Positions 1 through 11,686 of a stretch of DNA of 64,000 bases are shown here, in pieces. The position numbers and the translations under genes were made by a program. Under the pieces are notes generated by a model. The model searched no databases and was not told where the DNA came from. It saw nothing but the letters and a program-made list of their open reading frames with translations. This stretch comes from Protopterus annectens (lineage: Eukaryota > Chordata > Ceratodontiformes > Protopteridae): positions 1,505,605,810 through 1,505,669,809 of the forward strand of contig NC_056744.1 in the NCBI RefSeq assembly GCF_019279795.1. The letters are read 5' to 3'. The first letter of the stretch is position 1; each line of letters opens with the position of its first letter.

Positions 1-1265
1 GCTGCTATGGCCATAGCATCTGGCCCTCTCTGCAGTGGGAGATATCACAGACATACCTCTCAATTGTACAGATCTTCACAGAATGTCCACATTTTCCCTC
101 ATGTATTTTTATCTGTTCCTCCTGAGATCTGAACTTTCCTAGCAAATATCTAAGGATTGAATTAATCAGGTAACGACAAACACTTGAGTTTAAGACTCCA
201 CATCCTTAAGAATATTCTCCTTAATGCTGAATGTATCAATCTACAAACTGTAGCAGTAATATTTAAAGTCTGTCCCTATTTATCTCGCCATCATTTTAGG
301 CATTGTCCAGATATGATGCTCTGAAAGGTTGTGAGGTGGGATCACAGCTCAGGAGCCTGACTCACCCTGGGAAAGGACAGCTCATATATGACAACCACAG
401 GGGTGTCTATCAAACTGTTGTGACTGTGCCACTGCTAGGCCAGTTAATGGAATGTTTTCCATATCCATGTTACCTGTGATTATGAGTATGACACATGTTT
501 GCCTTGTAAAGCTAAGAGACCTATAGAGGGCATGTGCATAGTAAAGTACTGTTGCAGACATGTGTGTTGAACTGCATGTGATATATTGAATTAATAACAT
601 TCAACTGTACAGTATTCTGCTGGACAATAAGCACATTTGTGACTGGTATCTGTAGTCACATGCACATATACCTGTATTATGTCAGCCAAACCATTGGGAG
701 GTCTCTGAGCAATGACATTGTAATATATTAGCCTACTTATGACTGTTGGACATCTTCCAGGTTATCACAGTGATGTCAAACCTACTGTGCAATCATCGTA
801 CTAATGTAAGGTGCAGCTATATTAATACAGTATCAATATGGTTGCCCCCTTTGACACCCATTTGTGTGTGCCATTGTCCAGACATACTGCTGTAACAGGT
901 TGAGAAGTGTGATTGAGCGGCAAGACTGTAACTACAGTGTGCCATAGTAACATGCAACAGAAATGTATACCAGGTATCCACTGAGCACATGTATGTATGC
1001 TTATGTTCAGCTGGAAGGCACAAAACTAAATCACATGGGTTTCAAGCATTCAGGTACATAGGTTGTGCATGTTGCACATGTGTGTAATATCAGTGTCACT
1101 GCATACAACAGACAGAAATGTGTACAGCTACTGGTTGTTGTAGTGCCCTGACACTGATATGGGTACTAGAGTAGGCATGATATTCAGCTATTAATCAGAG
1201 AAGTGTCCACCTGTGTTATGACCCTCTGCCCATGCCTACCACTACCAGCTATATCCACACCTATA
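1..1265. other. No gene seen; dispersed repeat fragments
   Basis: No open frame here resembles a known protein. Parts of the stretch (about 45-130, 227-345 and 832-925) resemble each other and segments at 10410-10460, 55620-55680, 55842-55945 and 56930-57030. They share words such as CATACCTCTCAA and TTGTCCAGA and their complements. They look like worn copies of one interspersed repeat whose class I cannot name. Confidence 0.4.
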
Positions 1266-1267
1266 TA

Positions 1268-1746
1268 CAGTGGATATCACAAGTGTACACACCCCTGTTA
1301 AAATGCCAGGTATGTGTGCTGTATGACAATCAGACCACAGAAGATCATTTCATAATGTTTCTCATCTTTATGTGACCCATAACCTGTACAATTCCATTGA
1401 AATACAATCAAAGGTATTTCTAGGAAAGTGACTAACTAATGCCAAGTGAAGATGTGCCATGATGTTAGAGTCCAGACCAAGACAGATGAATGTTGTAACC
1501 ATCTCAAGAGGTGCATACTCAACATATCAGTTTAAGGGTGTGTGCACTCATTCAACTGGCTTATTGTACTGAGTATTATTTCCATATGTTTTCACAGACC
1601 CAATTGTTATGTTTTCAATTAAATTGTACAGGTTATAGGTCACACTACAGGTGGGAATTGTTATGAAATGAGTTATTGTGGTGTCATGTTCCAATTGCAC
1701 AAATACCAGGCAGTGTGTTAGGGGTGTGTACCCTTTATATCCACTG
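1268..1746. mobile_element. Non-autonomous Tc1/mariner-type element (MITE)
   Basis: The two ends are inverted repeats: the left end starts CAGTGGATATCACAAG and continues with a CACACCCCTG block, and the right end carries the complement, finishing TATATCCACTG. A TA dinucleotide lies just outside each end (1266-1267 and 1747-1748), as expected for Tc1/mariner insertion. The terminal sequence matches from memory a Tc1-like family widespread in fish and frogs. At 479 bp with no transposase frame it is an internally deleted, non-autonomous copy. Moderate divergence between the ends suggests an old insertion. Confidence 0.75.
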
Positions 1747-1748
1747 TA

Positions 1749-2618
1749 GCTATATGGACACAGCAGTACCTGACCTGTATAGCCAGCCTCCACCAAGGTA
1801 GAATAATCCCCTTTGGTGGACAGCAGCAATACACAAACCACATACTAGGTTGCTACATTGGCTGTACAGGGACACATAGGTGCAGGCAACAACTCTGAAG
1901 CAAGTCCACCTATATCTGAGCAAGTATGTAAGTTCACAGGTGACTTCCTGTAAGGCTGACTATGACTATGAATCGGACATATCCACACCACCTATGACTA
2001 TTGCAACCGTGTCTCCACATATGTTGTAAGTCTCAGATGAAACAACACAATTCATCCTGTACTGGGGGTAATGGACACCTCATACACATATGCTGTGGAT
2101 ATAGGCAACCTGCATCACACAGGTTATGTGGGAACATCACCACCCTGTCAGCCCCAGTTGTACAGGGAGATATGCACATCAACCACACTCCTCCCCTCAG
2201 CAATGGTGAGCATGTACATATTCCCTACTGATGGCAGCAGCAGTATATCTCCATGTGGCATAATAACATCAGTGTCTGCCTCCTATATGAACTCAGGCAT
2301 ATGCTCAGGGCTCCATCACACATCACAGACAAACAAAGACCTGCCACCATCCACACACCATCCACATAGAAGATGCCCACTGTCAACCCTCTACCCAGAA
2401 AGGAATGGAGGATAGAGGATTATGCAATCAAGTGTCCAACATTAAGAGGAATAAGATAGCTCAGGGGCAGGCATGTAATGCAAGCTGGTATAGCCATGAT
2501 AGCTTGGAGGATTTTGGTGTAGTGTGGATTATTTGCAAGTAATATCTACAGTTGATGTGCATTTTGACAACCGTATGAGGTCCTGTGACCTTTTTCCTGT
2601 TTATGTCTTCCAGGTAAC
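1749..2618. other. No gene recognised; leader of Harbinger Myb gene
   Basis: Short open frames at 2001-2415 show no recognisable motif. The last few hundred bases lie directly upstream of the Myb/SANT-like frame at 2619 and are probably non-coding sequence of that transposon. Confidence 0.35.
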
Positions 2619-3032
2619 ATGCAGAGTGCTCGCCTACCAGCATTCTCTGTTGGGGAAACAGACATCATTGCCCAGTATGTAACTGGACATTATGCCCTGT
2701 CATTTGGATGGAGAGCAGAAGATGTGTGGGAGAGGACTGCCCCGTGGAACAGTGTGGTCCACAGGGTAAATGATGCCAGCCTGCACAGCAGACCTTTTGA
2801 GTATGTGAAGCATCGGGCCACTGACCTCAACTGCCATGCCTGTCAATGGGCTGCTGCTGTAGTGAGGGACCAGCTAGCCACAGTTGCAGCCCCAGAGATC
2901 CAGCCCCCACTGATACCCACCGAGGAGCTCCTTACCACACTTGGGCCACATGCCAAATGCACAAGCCATGATGCTGAGGGAAGCATTGTGGAGGTGGGTT
3001 GCACACACACACACTGGATGAGGACCGTGCAG
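2619..3032 (+). pseudogene. Harbinger Myb/SANT-like DNA-binding protein, first exon
   Basis: PIF/Harbinger transposons encode a transposase and a second protein with a Myb/SANT (trihelix-like) domain that helps import the transposase and bind the ends. This frame runs open for 138 codons from ATG 2619. It reads PAFSVGETDIIAQYV, then APWNSVVHRVND, then FEYVKHRATDLN, which is the usual three-helix spacing with the W and the K/R-x-x-DL signature. A proline-rich linker follows, then PTEELLTTLG and SIVEVG. The minus-strand frame at about 51.9-52.3 kb aligns over the same stretch (FSDVENEKIV, YEQVQHQATDM, TTEEFLVNLG, YIVEVD), which supports a real coding origin. A GT donor (CAG/GTAAGG) ends the exon at 3032 in phase 0. 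Later coding exons are mostly unrecognisable, so I call it a relic. Confidence 0.65.
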
Positions 3033-3287
3033 GTAAGGGCCCAGTGGGGATTAGTACACTAATGTATCAGAGATACATGTATCTGTATTGTATCTACAAG
3101 CATGTGTCAGGTCCGATTGCAGTTGTGGATGGGGTTTTCTTATGCACAAGGGTGCACATCTATGGTGAGAACAGGATATTGTGTATTATTGCGGTTAGTA
3201 CTGTAGATGTGCAGACATACTGCATCCATCCTGTACCAAGGCCACATGTGCATCGGCTGACAATAACTCCCTCTCACATCTACCTAG

Positions 3288-3326
3288 GACCCTCTGGTCT
3301 GCATATGGGACAGCAGCCTGAAGCTG
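3288..3326 (+). pseudogene. 39-nt micro-exon of the Harbinger Myb-like gene
   Basis: The segment is bounded by CCTAG before 3288 and GTGAGT after 3326. The inverted unit has a segment of exactly the same length (51628-51666, minus strand) bounded by CCATAG and GTAAGT, and both contain a CC-TC-GGT-TG pattern and end in CTG. Shared length and shared splice signals in two diverged copies argue for a genuine exon. The reading frame is not settled; one option gives PSGLHMGQQPEA against PSGVAQDHGPVP. Confidence 0.55.
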
Positions 3327-3644
3327 GTGAGTATGACATTGTTCTGTTGTTGCCTGGCAATACCTCAGGCATCTGAAGTGCACGCAATGTACCATGCACA
3401 CAACCATCAGTAATATCTATATTGCTTTATGTAATAGCTATATTGCTTGTTGTACATGTTCACTTGTGCTGGGGTTAACTGTATTGCATCACAATGGTCA
3501 CCACTGAGGCCTATCTGCCATAAATTCAACATTCCTGTAGCATACCTCACAACTTGTCAGTGCCAAGATGCCTGGACAGAGGCCAGCAAATTGTGCTGGA
3601 TAAATGGCCTAAGGTAGGGTCATGTGTGACCCATTACTAGTATA

Positions 3645-3795
3645 CAGTGGATATAAATTGTGTATACATCCCTCTTAAGATAAAAGGTGTTCCTGTTACA
3701 TACTAATTAGGACCACAATATGACAGTCCACACTTTTTACAGCCTTTAATGTGACCCATAACAGATACAGTTCACTTGTAAAATCAAGCATCTGG
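3645..3795. mobile_element. One end of a Tc1/mariner-type MITE
   Basis: The sequence begins CAGTGGATATAAATTGTG after a TA and continues with the same subterminal block as the element at 1268 (the TTTAATGTGACCCATAAC region). No matching opposite end is present within a few hundred bases, so it is a truncated relative. Confidence 0.6.
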
Positions 3796-4131
3796 ACTCA
3801 TGTATAGCACCTACAGGGCTGACCACCTGTGAGGGTGGTAGACATTGTATCAGCATGATGTTTCAGTCAGGTATGATACCTCATGCTACTGTATGTATCA
3901 GTTTACTCACTGTGGCCTATTTGACTATAATATCACATACGTGGGCATTGTTAAGGCGCACAGACCACTTCCAACCACGTATAGGTTTCAAACATATGGA
4001 TATTCCAGACACATCTGCACAGAGGACTGTACAATGGTTTAAACTGCTGCATGTTTGTCAGATGCTGTTACCACAATATATAAAGTAATGACAGTGGGAG
4101 GCTGTCACCAGCTGTTTATGGTATACACATC
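3796..4131. other. No feature seen
   Basis: I see no gene, repeat edge or signal here. Two short overlapping frames have no recognisable motif. Confidence 0.4.
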
Positions 4132-4750
4132 AAAATGGTATGAGCCACACAAGATATGATCCTCACACACGCACAAACAGTTGCCAGCATTAGGATTAGA
4201 ACTCATGCCTATCTAGGAATTCCTAATAGAGTTCTACACAGCTATGAGATGAACCACATATGCTATACATGTCCACCTCTTCCAAAGGTACTTCTAAGGT
4301 GGATGACATCAACATGTCTACTAAATTGGAGTGAAGGGAATTGTAAAGGGTAGTGCACAGGTCATAAATGGTATGAGCCAGACAGTACATGATTCACACA
4401 AACATACATACACACCATTGCCAGTATTGGGATTAGAATTCCTGCTTATCTAGGTATTCTTACTATAGTGCTACACAGTTATCAGATGCACCACAGAGCT
4501 TATACATTTCCACCTCTTCCAAAGGTACTTCTAAGGTAGATGATATAAACAGGTCTACTAAATTGGAGTTAAGGGAAGTGTAAAGGATAGTACACAGTTC
4601 AAAAATGGCATGAGCCAGACAGTACATGATTCACACACACTTGCCGGTATTGGGATTAGAACTCCTGCCTAAGTATGTCTACTTTAGTGTTGCACAGTTA
4701 CCACACATGCTACAGAACTTACTGAGCTTTCACATGGCCAAAGCTGCTGA
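4132..4750 (-). repeat. Tandem array 1 of a tRNA-like SINE unit (about 2.5 units)
   Basis: Units of about 235 bp start at the word ATGAGCCA (4140, 4372, 4612). Each holds a short CA-rich tract and GGATTAGAA, then CTACACAG and, in the better units, GATG/ACCACA and AAGGTACTTCTAAGG (4285, 4521). Read on the minus strand, a box-A-like TGGTGCATCTGAT is followed at tRNA spacing by a box-B-like AATTCTAATCCC, the pattern of a tRNA-derived SINE. The third unit decays after about 110 bp. Head-to-tail copies at one period point to unequal exchange rather than independent insertions. Confidence 0.65.
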
Positions 4751-5199
4751 TAACTGCATAGCTGTAGTAAAGTATTACAGGTGGCAGACAGACTGCCCTC
4801 TGTTCCACCCATACATAATGCTAGTTCTTTCTGTCTTTCACTTCAACTAGAATTATGGCTTGGCACTTCACCAGGTTATTGTATCAAGAAGTGTGGCACA
4901 CCTGGGAGCCGTCAGCAGTACTCGTTCATCACAGATGTATCCCCAGTACTTACTAGTTATGTCCACCCCTCCTGGCATTTTTGAATGGCGGTTATCTGTG
5001 ATTTCACCCATTAACCTGGTGCACTTGTCCATTCTTGGGCACTGTTGCAACAGCCTCATGTACACAGACAACACTCCCCTCTAAACTCCAAACACTCAGA
5101 CCTGTGAGGTTTACCCGTATATCATCCAATGTGGACATATGCACTCTCCAGCAAAGACCAGACCAGCAGGTCAAGAGAATGACATCAACACCTGCACCA
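4751..5199. other. No gene recognised; possible 5' edge of CR1 copy E
   Basis: The stretch lies upstream of the recognisable CR1 esterase remnant. It may include decayed CR1 ORF1 sequence, but no motif supports that. Confidence 0.3.
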
Positions 5200-5379
5200 C
5201 ACCATGTGGAACACATAGCTCACCATGACACCCAGTTTGACAGTCATGACATACATTGAAAAGCCACACACCCACCTTCCCAGAGGCACTCAATGGACAT
5301 TTACCCAAACAGCACAGACCAGCATGGCAGACACTCACTCAGACACCGCAACATGGTACCTGCCAAGGGTCACATATTT

Positions 5380-5930
5380 AACCTACACAGTGTGCCCCCA
5401 TCCTAAGCTCCTAAGGCTAACCACCTTGCACAATACAGTGATCATGGGTAACTCAGTACTGAGGCACACACATCCCACTCACTAAGTTGAATATGGAGCA
5501 GGTAGCCAAATATCTATCACATGCTAGCATCTAACACATGACACAGCCAGTCATGTCACTCCACAGCACCTGTGATTATCACTCTATATCCATGTGGGTG
5601 TGAATGACTTGGGACACACTTCCTTGGACTACATGACAGGAGACATGGTTGAACTTTCTGATTATATTGTCCAGACAGGTGTGACAGTAGCCCTGGGCAG
5701 TGTACCACTGTCACCCAGAACGATGCTGTGTACTATCAACAGATGATTGAATGCAACATTGGCTTACATGTTTGTGTCATTCCCAGGGGATCCAGAACCT
5801 GTCTGCTTGGGATAAGATGATTGACAGAACCCAATGACTTGCTATGGATGTCTTACATCTGTCACCACTGGGTTGCCAGGTACTGGCTAAGTGTCTTGCC
5901 ACCCCTATGGTGCCTTATTAGGCAGTGTTC
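5380..5930 (+). pseudogene. CR1 ORF1 GDSL/SGNH-esterase remnant
   Basis: CR1 LINEs of many vertebrates encode an esterase of the SGNH family in ORF1. Three of its blocks can be read here across broken frames: VIMGNSVLRH (5441-5470; block I, GNS in place of GDS, so the serine is kept), HVGVNDLG (5597-5608 covers GVND; block III) and DVLHLSPLG (5847-5858 covers the D-x-x-H of block V). The intervening text, DYIVQTGVTVALGSVPLSP, also fits the family. Stops and at least one frame change lie between blocks, so no intact enzyme can be made. Confidence 0.65.
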
Positions 5931-5989
5931 CTAATGTTCCACCATAACAGCTACACATGTATGCAATCTGAGGGTCATGCTGCTCAATA

Positions 5990-7190
5990 GTGGACATCTA
6001 ACTGTCAGGATGCAGTCACTCATAGCAGTCATTGGAATGGAGGACACATGTCTGCTGTAATGACGATATGGTTCACAGCAGCAGACAGCAAACCTGTAGT
6101 ATCAGGCTATAATGCATTCCACAGTTGTCACCCCCACAAACATGGACCACACCACACCTCCACAGGTGGTGTTGACTCCATATTCATTATGGATAGGGAT
6201 GCCTCCAGACTAGTATCCCATCATAATGCATTGGCGATACTTCTGGTACAACTGCCTTGGAGTAATAGTGCACTCCAGACCATAGTCTGCTATGGGTCCC
6301 CAACTATGTCCCTAGACTGTCAATGCACATTCCTCAGCACCCTGCCATCTATGATGGTCCAACACAACACTGACATAGTACAAGTCTTCAACTACCCCTC
6401 CATCACCTGGGAAATGTAGCCAAGTCCCAGTACAGTAGCGCAAGACTTCTGGGATTCATCATTTCCATTGCCCTAGACCAGCTCATACTGACCCCTGGTA
6501 GAAGAATACAACAACCTTGACCTGTGTTGACTACTTAAATATGGGACTGTTGCTCATCCATGGATGTCAATCCCTGCATGGTGAGATTCACACAGACTGT
6601 AATCAACATGGAACTCAACATGTCAGCCACACCCCCCACAAAAATAACCACCTAGCAAAACCTCTCCAAAGCTCACTTTGCAGCCATGAAAACAGGGGTG
6701 GATGGCTTCACTGCACCCATGGCAATGTGAAATAGCTGCATGACTGTGGAATCATACACATAGGCACTGCATAAACAGGTACATGAATGCATGGTATTAG
6801 TCAGAGCCAACAGAACCCAGACACTTTCCTCCAAACACTGGGAGACAATGTGATGTTCCCCTGTCATTACTAAAGTGTACATCAGAAGGAGGACACTGTT
6901 GCAGGGAATGGTGATGTCCCATGACTGTTGAACTCCCTTATTAGCCTCAAACACAACTTTGGATCCCTCGTGGAATCCCCGACAGGCAGCTATGGCAGCA
7001 GAGATGCAGCAGACAGTGACGACAGTCACAACAGTCTTTGATAGTTACATCAACAACCTCCACAGCATTAAACAGAAGTTCTGTGAGTTACTGCACAATG
7101 CTAATACCTATCCTGAGACAGCAGATATTGACCACAGTCTTGGCAACAAATTCAGTGCCAGTTTTACCCCTCTCTCCCCCCACAAGTGAA
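5990..7190 (+). pseudogene. CR1 ORF2 endonuclease and linker remnant
   Basis: The apurinic-type endonuclease of CR1 is recognisable by alignment to copy D: TWFTAADS-type text near 6070, then GYNAFHSCHP, a GGVDSIFI block, YGSPTMSLD near 6290 and FNYPSITWE near 6390 (copy D has DFNYPSINWE). After 6420 stop codons are frequent, and only traces of the linker remain, ending near SFTPLSP at 7165-7180. The reverse transcriptase is absent. Confidence 0.6.
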
Positions 7191-7195
7191 GTGCT

Positions 7196-7562
7196 GAGTT
7201 AATGTGTTCTCACATGCTGTATCCCATTTTCGGTCCAGTCATCTGTGTGTCACTAGGATGTGGCCCTGCAGCAAGGCCATGGGGTATGCCATTGTGGTAA
7301 CACATCCACCATGTCATATGTAGTGTACAGTATGTGCACGGTAATCCCTGGTCTGTAACACAGTGATTGCATATGCCTCACAGATTATAGCGCTGAGAGT
7401 TGTATGCAAGTATATGTTGATTTACAACATCTGTTGTAGAATGGAGAATGGTACATGTTCTGGTTTGGACACACCTCCGACTGCTAATAACCACAGCCAC
7501 AGGGGATATTCATCAATCAAACACACATATTTGCCAGTACTGAGATCCATAGCTTCATTGCT
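7196..7562. other. No feature seen
   Basis: This is a short gap between two old CR1 pieces in opposite orientation. No gene or repeat is recognised. Confidence 0.4.
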
Positions 7563-8265
7563 TCCTAGGTGTGTAGTAGGTGAATGGGCATGAAGACTCT
7601 ACAAGGCTAGCCCAAGGAAATACCCTGGCATCAGGACACATGAAAATAGTCCCCAGTGTGGCTCAGGAGTATAGTGACTGGAGTGGTCCCCAAGGGTGGG
7701 TATTGAATTCCCCATCCACTCATCCAGATTTCTATTGTGGGTGGCCAGTGATGTGCACTGCTTCCCATGTATGTGATTTATATTCCATAACATGGACAGT
7801 GTCTGGGTTGTGCACATGTCCCACATGCATGTTCTTTGAAGTTTGGAAGTGTGCTTGAGGTCTCTGGGGCATGTTGTGTGGACAAATTTGTGCCTTCTGA
7901 TGTAGCATTCCTGACCTCATTTGGTGAGACCTGGCTAGGTAACTGAGGTAGTGATTGCACTTACATTGACAGTATGATACGGGTATTCATTGGAGTTATT
8001 GGTGTCTGTCCATACAGGGCATGTGTATAAGGCATGGCATTCTCTTTGTGGGGTACATTTGCGGACTCTACAGTTGTTGCAGGCATCCAGTGGAGAACAT
8101 AGCAAAAGGGCCACTGTATACATTGATTGGGCTACTAAGGGGGTGGAACAGGGTGTCATGTCCTTTTATTGCTGGATAACACACAGTCAGAAGATGTAAC
8201 ACATCAAAGTATTTTCTGATATCAGTGATACTGTTGTGGTCAACAGGCATACAGCCCACTGCACT
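7563..8265 (-). mobile_element. CR1 LINE copy F, old 3' tail
   Basis: Minus-strand text aligns with the CR1 C-terminal region seen in copies C and D: VDHNSITDIRKYFDVLHL, then GCLQQL, and finally TSLATHNRNLDEWMG (copy D has TSLAHFKRNLDEWMG). The 3' end (7563-7630) matches the 3' ends of C and D, including a block like GGTGTGTACTAGGC and CTAGCC. It is heavily decayed, and the terminal octamer repeats seen in C and D are reduced to one CCTAGG. Confidence 0.6.
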
Positions 8266-8602
8266 CACACCGTGGGTACTATTTGTGAGGCAATATGTAG
8301 GGGACCTACCGATATAGTGGTTATTGCCTAGCTACGTGAGTTTGTGTATGATTTGTGGCTGGAGAGTGGTCGATGAGTATTAGAAGGGTTGTCTACATTG
8401 TTCACTAATCCATACTGTTACATAGTCATTGCACATGGCACTAGACATTTATGGCTGTGGATTGTCTACACCATCCTCTATAGTGTTTGACAACTGTTGT
8501 CTTGTAATGTGAACACTGGGACATATACTAGGTCCTCAACATAATAATTTAGCAAACCTATCCCCAATGGATCTTGTTATTACACAATCACACTAACCCC
8601 CA
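8266..8602. other. No feature seen
   Basis: No gene or repeat was recognised between the CR1 tail and the SINE array. Confidence 0.4.
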
Positions 8603-8615
8603 CACAGGATACTGA

Positions 8616-8667
<52 letters not shown>

Positions 8668-9321
8668 CCCACTTACCAGTACTGAGTTTTGAACCCCAAC
8701 CTAGCTATGTACTGCTACTAAAGTATTATGCATTCATCAGATGCACCACAGAGCTTATATGATGGATGTTGTCCCAAGGTACTTCTAAGGTGAGGAACAT
8801 CACCAGCCCTTGTAAATACTGGCATTGGGTGATGTAGTGGGTGAGAGATTCCACAAAATATTTTACCCTGCATACATTTATATTTGCCAGGAGTGAGGTT
8901 CAGACCTCTGTCTAACTATCTTTTTGGACTATTATGTTACGCATTTATCACATGCACCACTGACCTTACATGGCTTAGTAGTGCCAACAGGTACTTCTAA
9001 GGTGAATGATATCTGCAGGATTGCTAAAGTTAGGCATTGAGATATGTACTGGGTGTAAATGGGGCCAACATTTTAGCGGTACAGACATATACATGTAAAC
9101 ATACATACACACACAAACACTTCCCAGGAATGAGATTACAACCCCTACCTATGTAGTTATTGCTACTACATTCTTCCACATTTATCACACACACCACAGA
9201 GCTTACATGTTGGAGAGGTGTGAAAAGGTATCTTTGAAGGTGAGTGACATCAGCAGCAGTGCTGAAGGAAAGGTAAGGGAAGTTTAGTGAGTGTGAATGA
9301 CCTCAACCACATTCATCTAGA

Positions 9322-9405
<84 letters not shown>

Positions 9406-9408
9406 CGC

Positions 9409-9469
<61 letters not shown>

Positions 9470-9645
9470 CACACAACTTTACATTTGACATGACTAAGAT
9501 TACAACTGCTACATGGATACCTATTTGTACTGTAGTGTTAGACAGTTATCACAAGCACCACTGCGACTATAGGGCTGAGGGCTAACCAAAGGTATTTCTA
9601 CAGTGAATGACATCAGCACATCATGTGATATAGGTCAATCGGATG
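8603..9645 (-). repeat. Tandem array 2 of the tRNA-like SINE unit (about four units) with (CA)n expansion
   Basis: The unit of array 1 recurs about four times. The word GGTACTTCTAAGGTGA or a variant falls near 8776, 8990, 9228 and 9589, giving periods of about 214, 238 and 361 bp. The extra length of the last interval is explained by a long CA tract at about 9326-9475; another lies at 8619-8666. The tracts sit at the same place in the unit as the short CA run of array 1, so the microsatellite is part of the repeat and has expanded separately in different units. Histidine/threonine and valine/cysteine frames over the tracts are not genes. Confidence 0.7.
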
Positions 9646-11686
9646 TTTAGTAGGTGGAACAGGCCTCATAATTGGATTCACTCTGTCGCTGTCTGTCTTT
9701 CTCTTCCCCACATCTCTGTGTGTGTATGTTTGACATATTATATTATGTTGGCCTTAGATATGTGTGAATATTCCTATCCAATGTATGTGTGTGAAGTATC
9801 AATGGTGTACAATTTGGTGTGTCTGCATAGACAGCTGTGAATAACCGATATCTGTAGTGCACTATGTTGTGAGACATGGGATTCATTTCTCTAAGTGTAG
9901 GAGCATGCCCAGTATGACATTCTACATTGAGTGTGTGCATCCATTCCAGGGAGGGTTGGACTTCAGTTCAGGGTTTTGTGTGCTACACCTACACCTAGCA
10001 AACTGTTTCTGCAGAATATCTGTAGATAGGTTGCCAATATAGAGACACAATGGGCTTAACATATGGGGGATACTATAATTATTGCTGTCTGTGCTGCTTG
10101 TGTGACATGTTTGGTTATAGCATAGATTTTCTGGCATATGTATTGTTTTACACTATGATGTGTCATGTCATCAACTACTGACAGTTATCATTCTTTGCTC
10201 ACAGTTATTTACCAGGAAATACAAGATGAATGAAGCTGAGACCAATATTCTGAGGCATACAGACTACATATTCTGGCACACACCTGCCATTGCGGAGGGG
10301 TAGCTGCAGACAATAGACTGCTGGTTCTGTGTAAATGGTCCAGCACCTTGTTAGTATGCTGGCTGGGGATCCCCTCCTTGTGCTTTTCTCAGCTTCACGG
10401 AATGGCCATATCCTGCTGGAGCCATACCTCTCAGCTGTACAGATACACCCAGGTTATCCAGAGGCAGAACTCATATATCTGGCCAGTTTACCTTCACATT
10501 GTGGTTTACAAGTGGTTTTGTGGTGATTCATTCATGGGTTTGCAGTCGGGAGTCGGACGTTAGAGTTTCCGACTTCACACTCTCCATGACATCCATGCTT
10601 CTACACCCCCCCCCCCGTTATTCTCTCCTCCACCTAACATTATGTAAGCAATATCTCAGAGGTATCCCTATAGTTGGGCTTTATCCCAGTGGTATTAATG
10701 GCCTGATCCACAGTCCTTGCTGTAGGACATGGGGATGAATGCTACCTTGCATTTGTCAACATGGCCTTGCATTTGTTTTCTGTTTACTGTGTTAGGTTGT
10801 TAGTTGGGACCCGTGACATTCCGTACATTGGCACTATGGGTGAGGCATGGGCTTTTGTCAGAGAACTGTAGGCCATTTGAGAGTGCTGCAGGCCATCTGT
10901 TACAGCATTTCTACATGGGATTGTGGAAGGGGGGTGCACACCTGCAGACTTTAACATTTGAAATGAATGTACTGGTATTTTGGTTACTCTGTTGGCTTCC
11001 ATTTCATATTGTATTGTGACCTATCATGCAGACAAGAGGCGTATCAGTAGAGTACACATGTTAGATTTTAATGATATATATTTCAGTTTCAGACTTCCTA
11101 CTCTTCAGAACTGGAATGCAATTGCCAAACCTGTTGTTGTATGTCTGTGAAGGTCTTGTGGGAAGCTGTTCACCATTGCCATCATTTTGGGGCCTTAGCC
11201 CAGCCTTTCTTCATGGTCATCTACACCTGTCTTGCTGGGTGAGGCTGGTGGTGGATATGTGACCCTCATAGACATCCATGTGTGTGACCTATTGACACGC
11301 ACAGTTCTTTGGGCCATCACATGTACTGTGGTGGGGGTTGTCACCTTGTCTAGTGCTGCCTAGTATGTTGACACCAATATTTGTTATGAATTTCCTGCTG
11401 TCCCATATAGCTGTCTGCTGCTATCCCATTCAGCCACCCAATTCCGTTGCATGCTTGCATCCATATCATACATACAAGTATGAGAACATACTACTCCATT
11501 CAGTAATTGATAGGAAGGGTGACTTACCTTGTTGCTGAGCCAGTATTGAGGACAGTGCTGGAGGGCTGACTATGTTGGATGCACGTAGTACACTCTCTCT
11601 ATACATGGTAGAGCTCAGGTGGTGTCATTTTTGGCATCCCTTTTACTGTATGTGCAAGTCAAAGAGAGGTATCAGTCCTTGGGCCC
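9646..11686. other. No gene recognised; probable Harbinger interior
   Basis: Many short frames occur on both strands but none resembles a known protein. A copy of the dispersed CATACCTCTCA repeat lies at 10410-10460 and a C-homopolymer at 10606-10616. Position between the convergent Myb-like and transposase genes suggests Harbinger interior plus later insertions. Confidence 0.35.

Larger units (their letters stand above)
5200..7195 (+). mobile_element. CR1 LINE copy E, old 5' half
   Basis: In order on the plus strand lie remnants of the CR1 ORF1 esterase, the start of ORF2 with the endonuclease, and the linker before the reverse transcriptase. The order matches CR1, and the ORF2 part aligns piece by piece with copy D at 52331-55235 (for example YGSPTMSLDCQCTFLSTL here against YRSPTMSQDSHPTFLSTL there). 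The copy stops before the reverse transcriptase and has many stops and shifts, so it is one of the oldest insertions in the window. Confidence 0.7.

Noticed and set aside
2071-2415. 114-codon plus-strand frame
   Set aside because: No motif, no homologue in the second Harbinger unit that I could see, and ordinary length for chance frames here.
9287-9493. Histidine/threonine-rich and cysteine/valine-rich open frames
   Set aside because: They are translations of a (CA)n microsatellite; no coding signal exists beyond the repeat.
4132-9645. CRISPR-like repeat array
   Set aside because: Units are over 200 bp with tRNA-like boxes and CA tracts, in a vertebrate context; spacing and size do not fit CRISPR.
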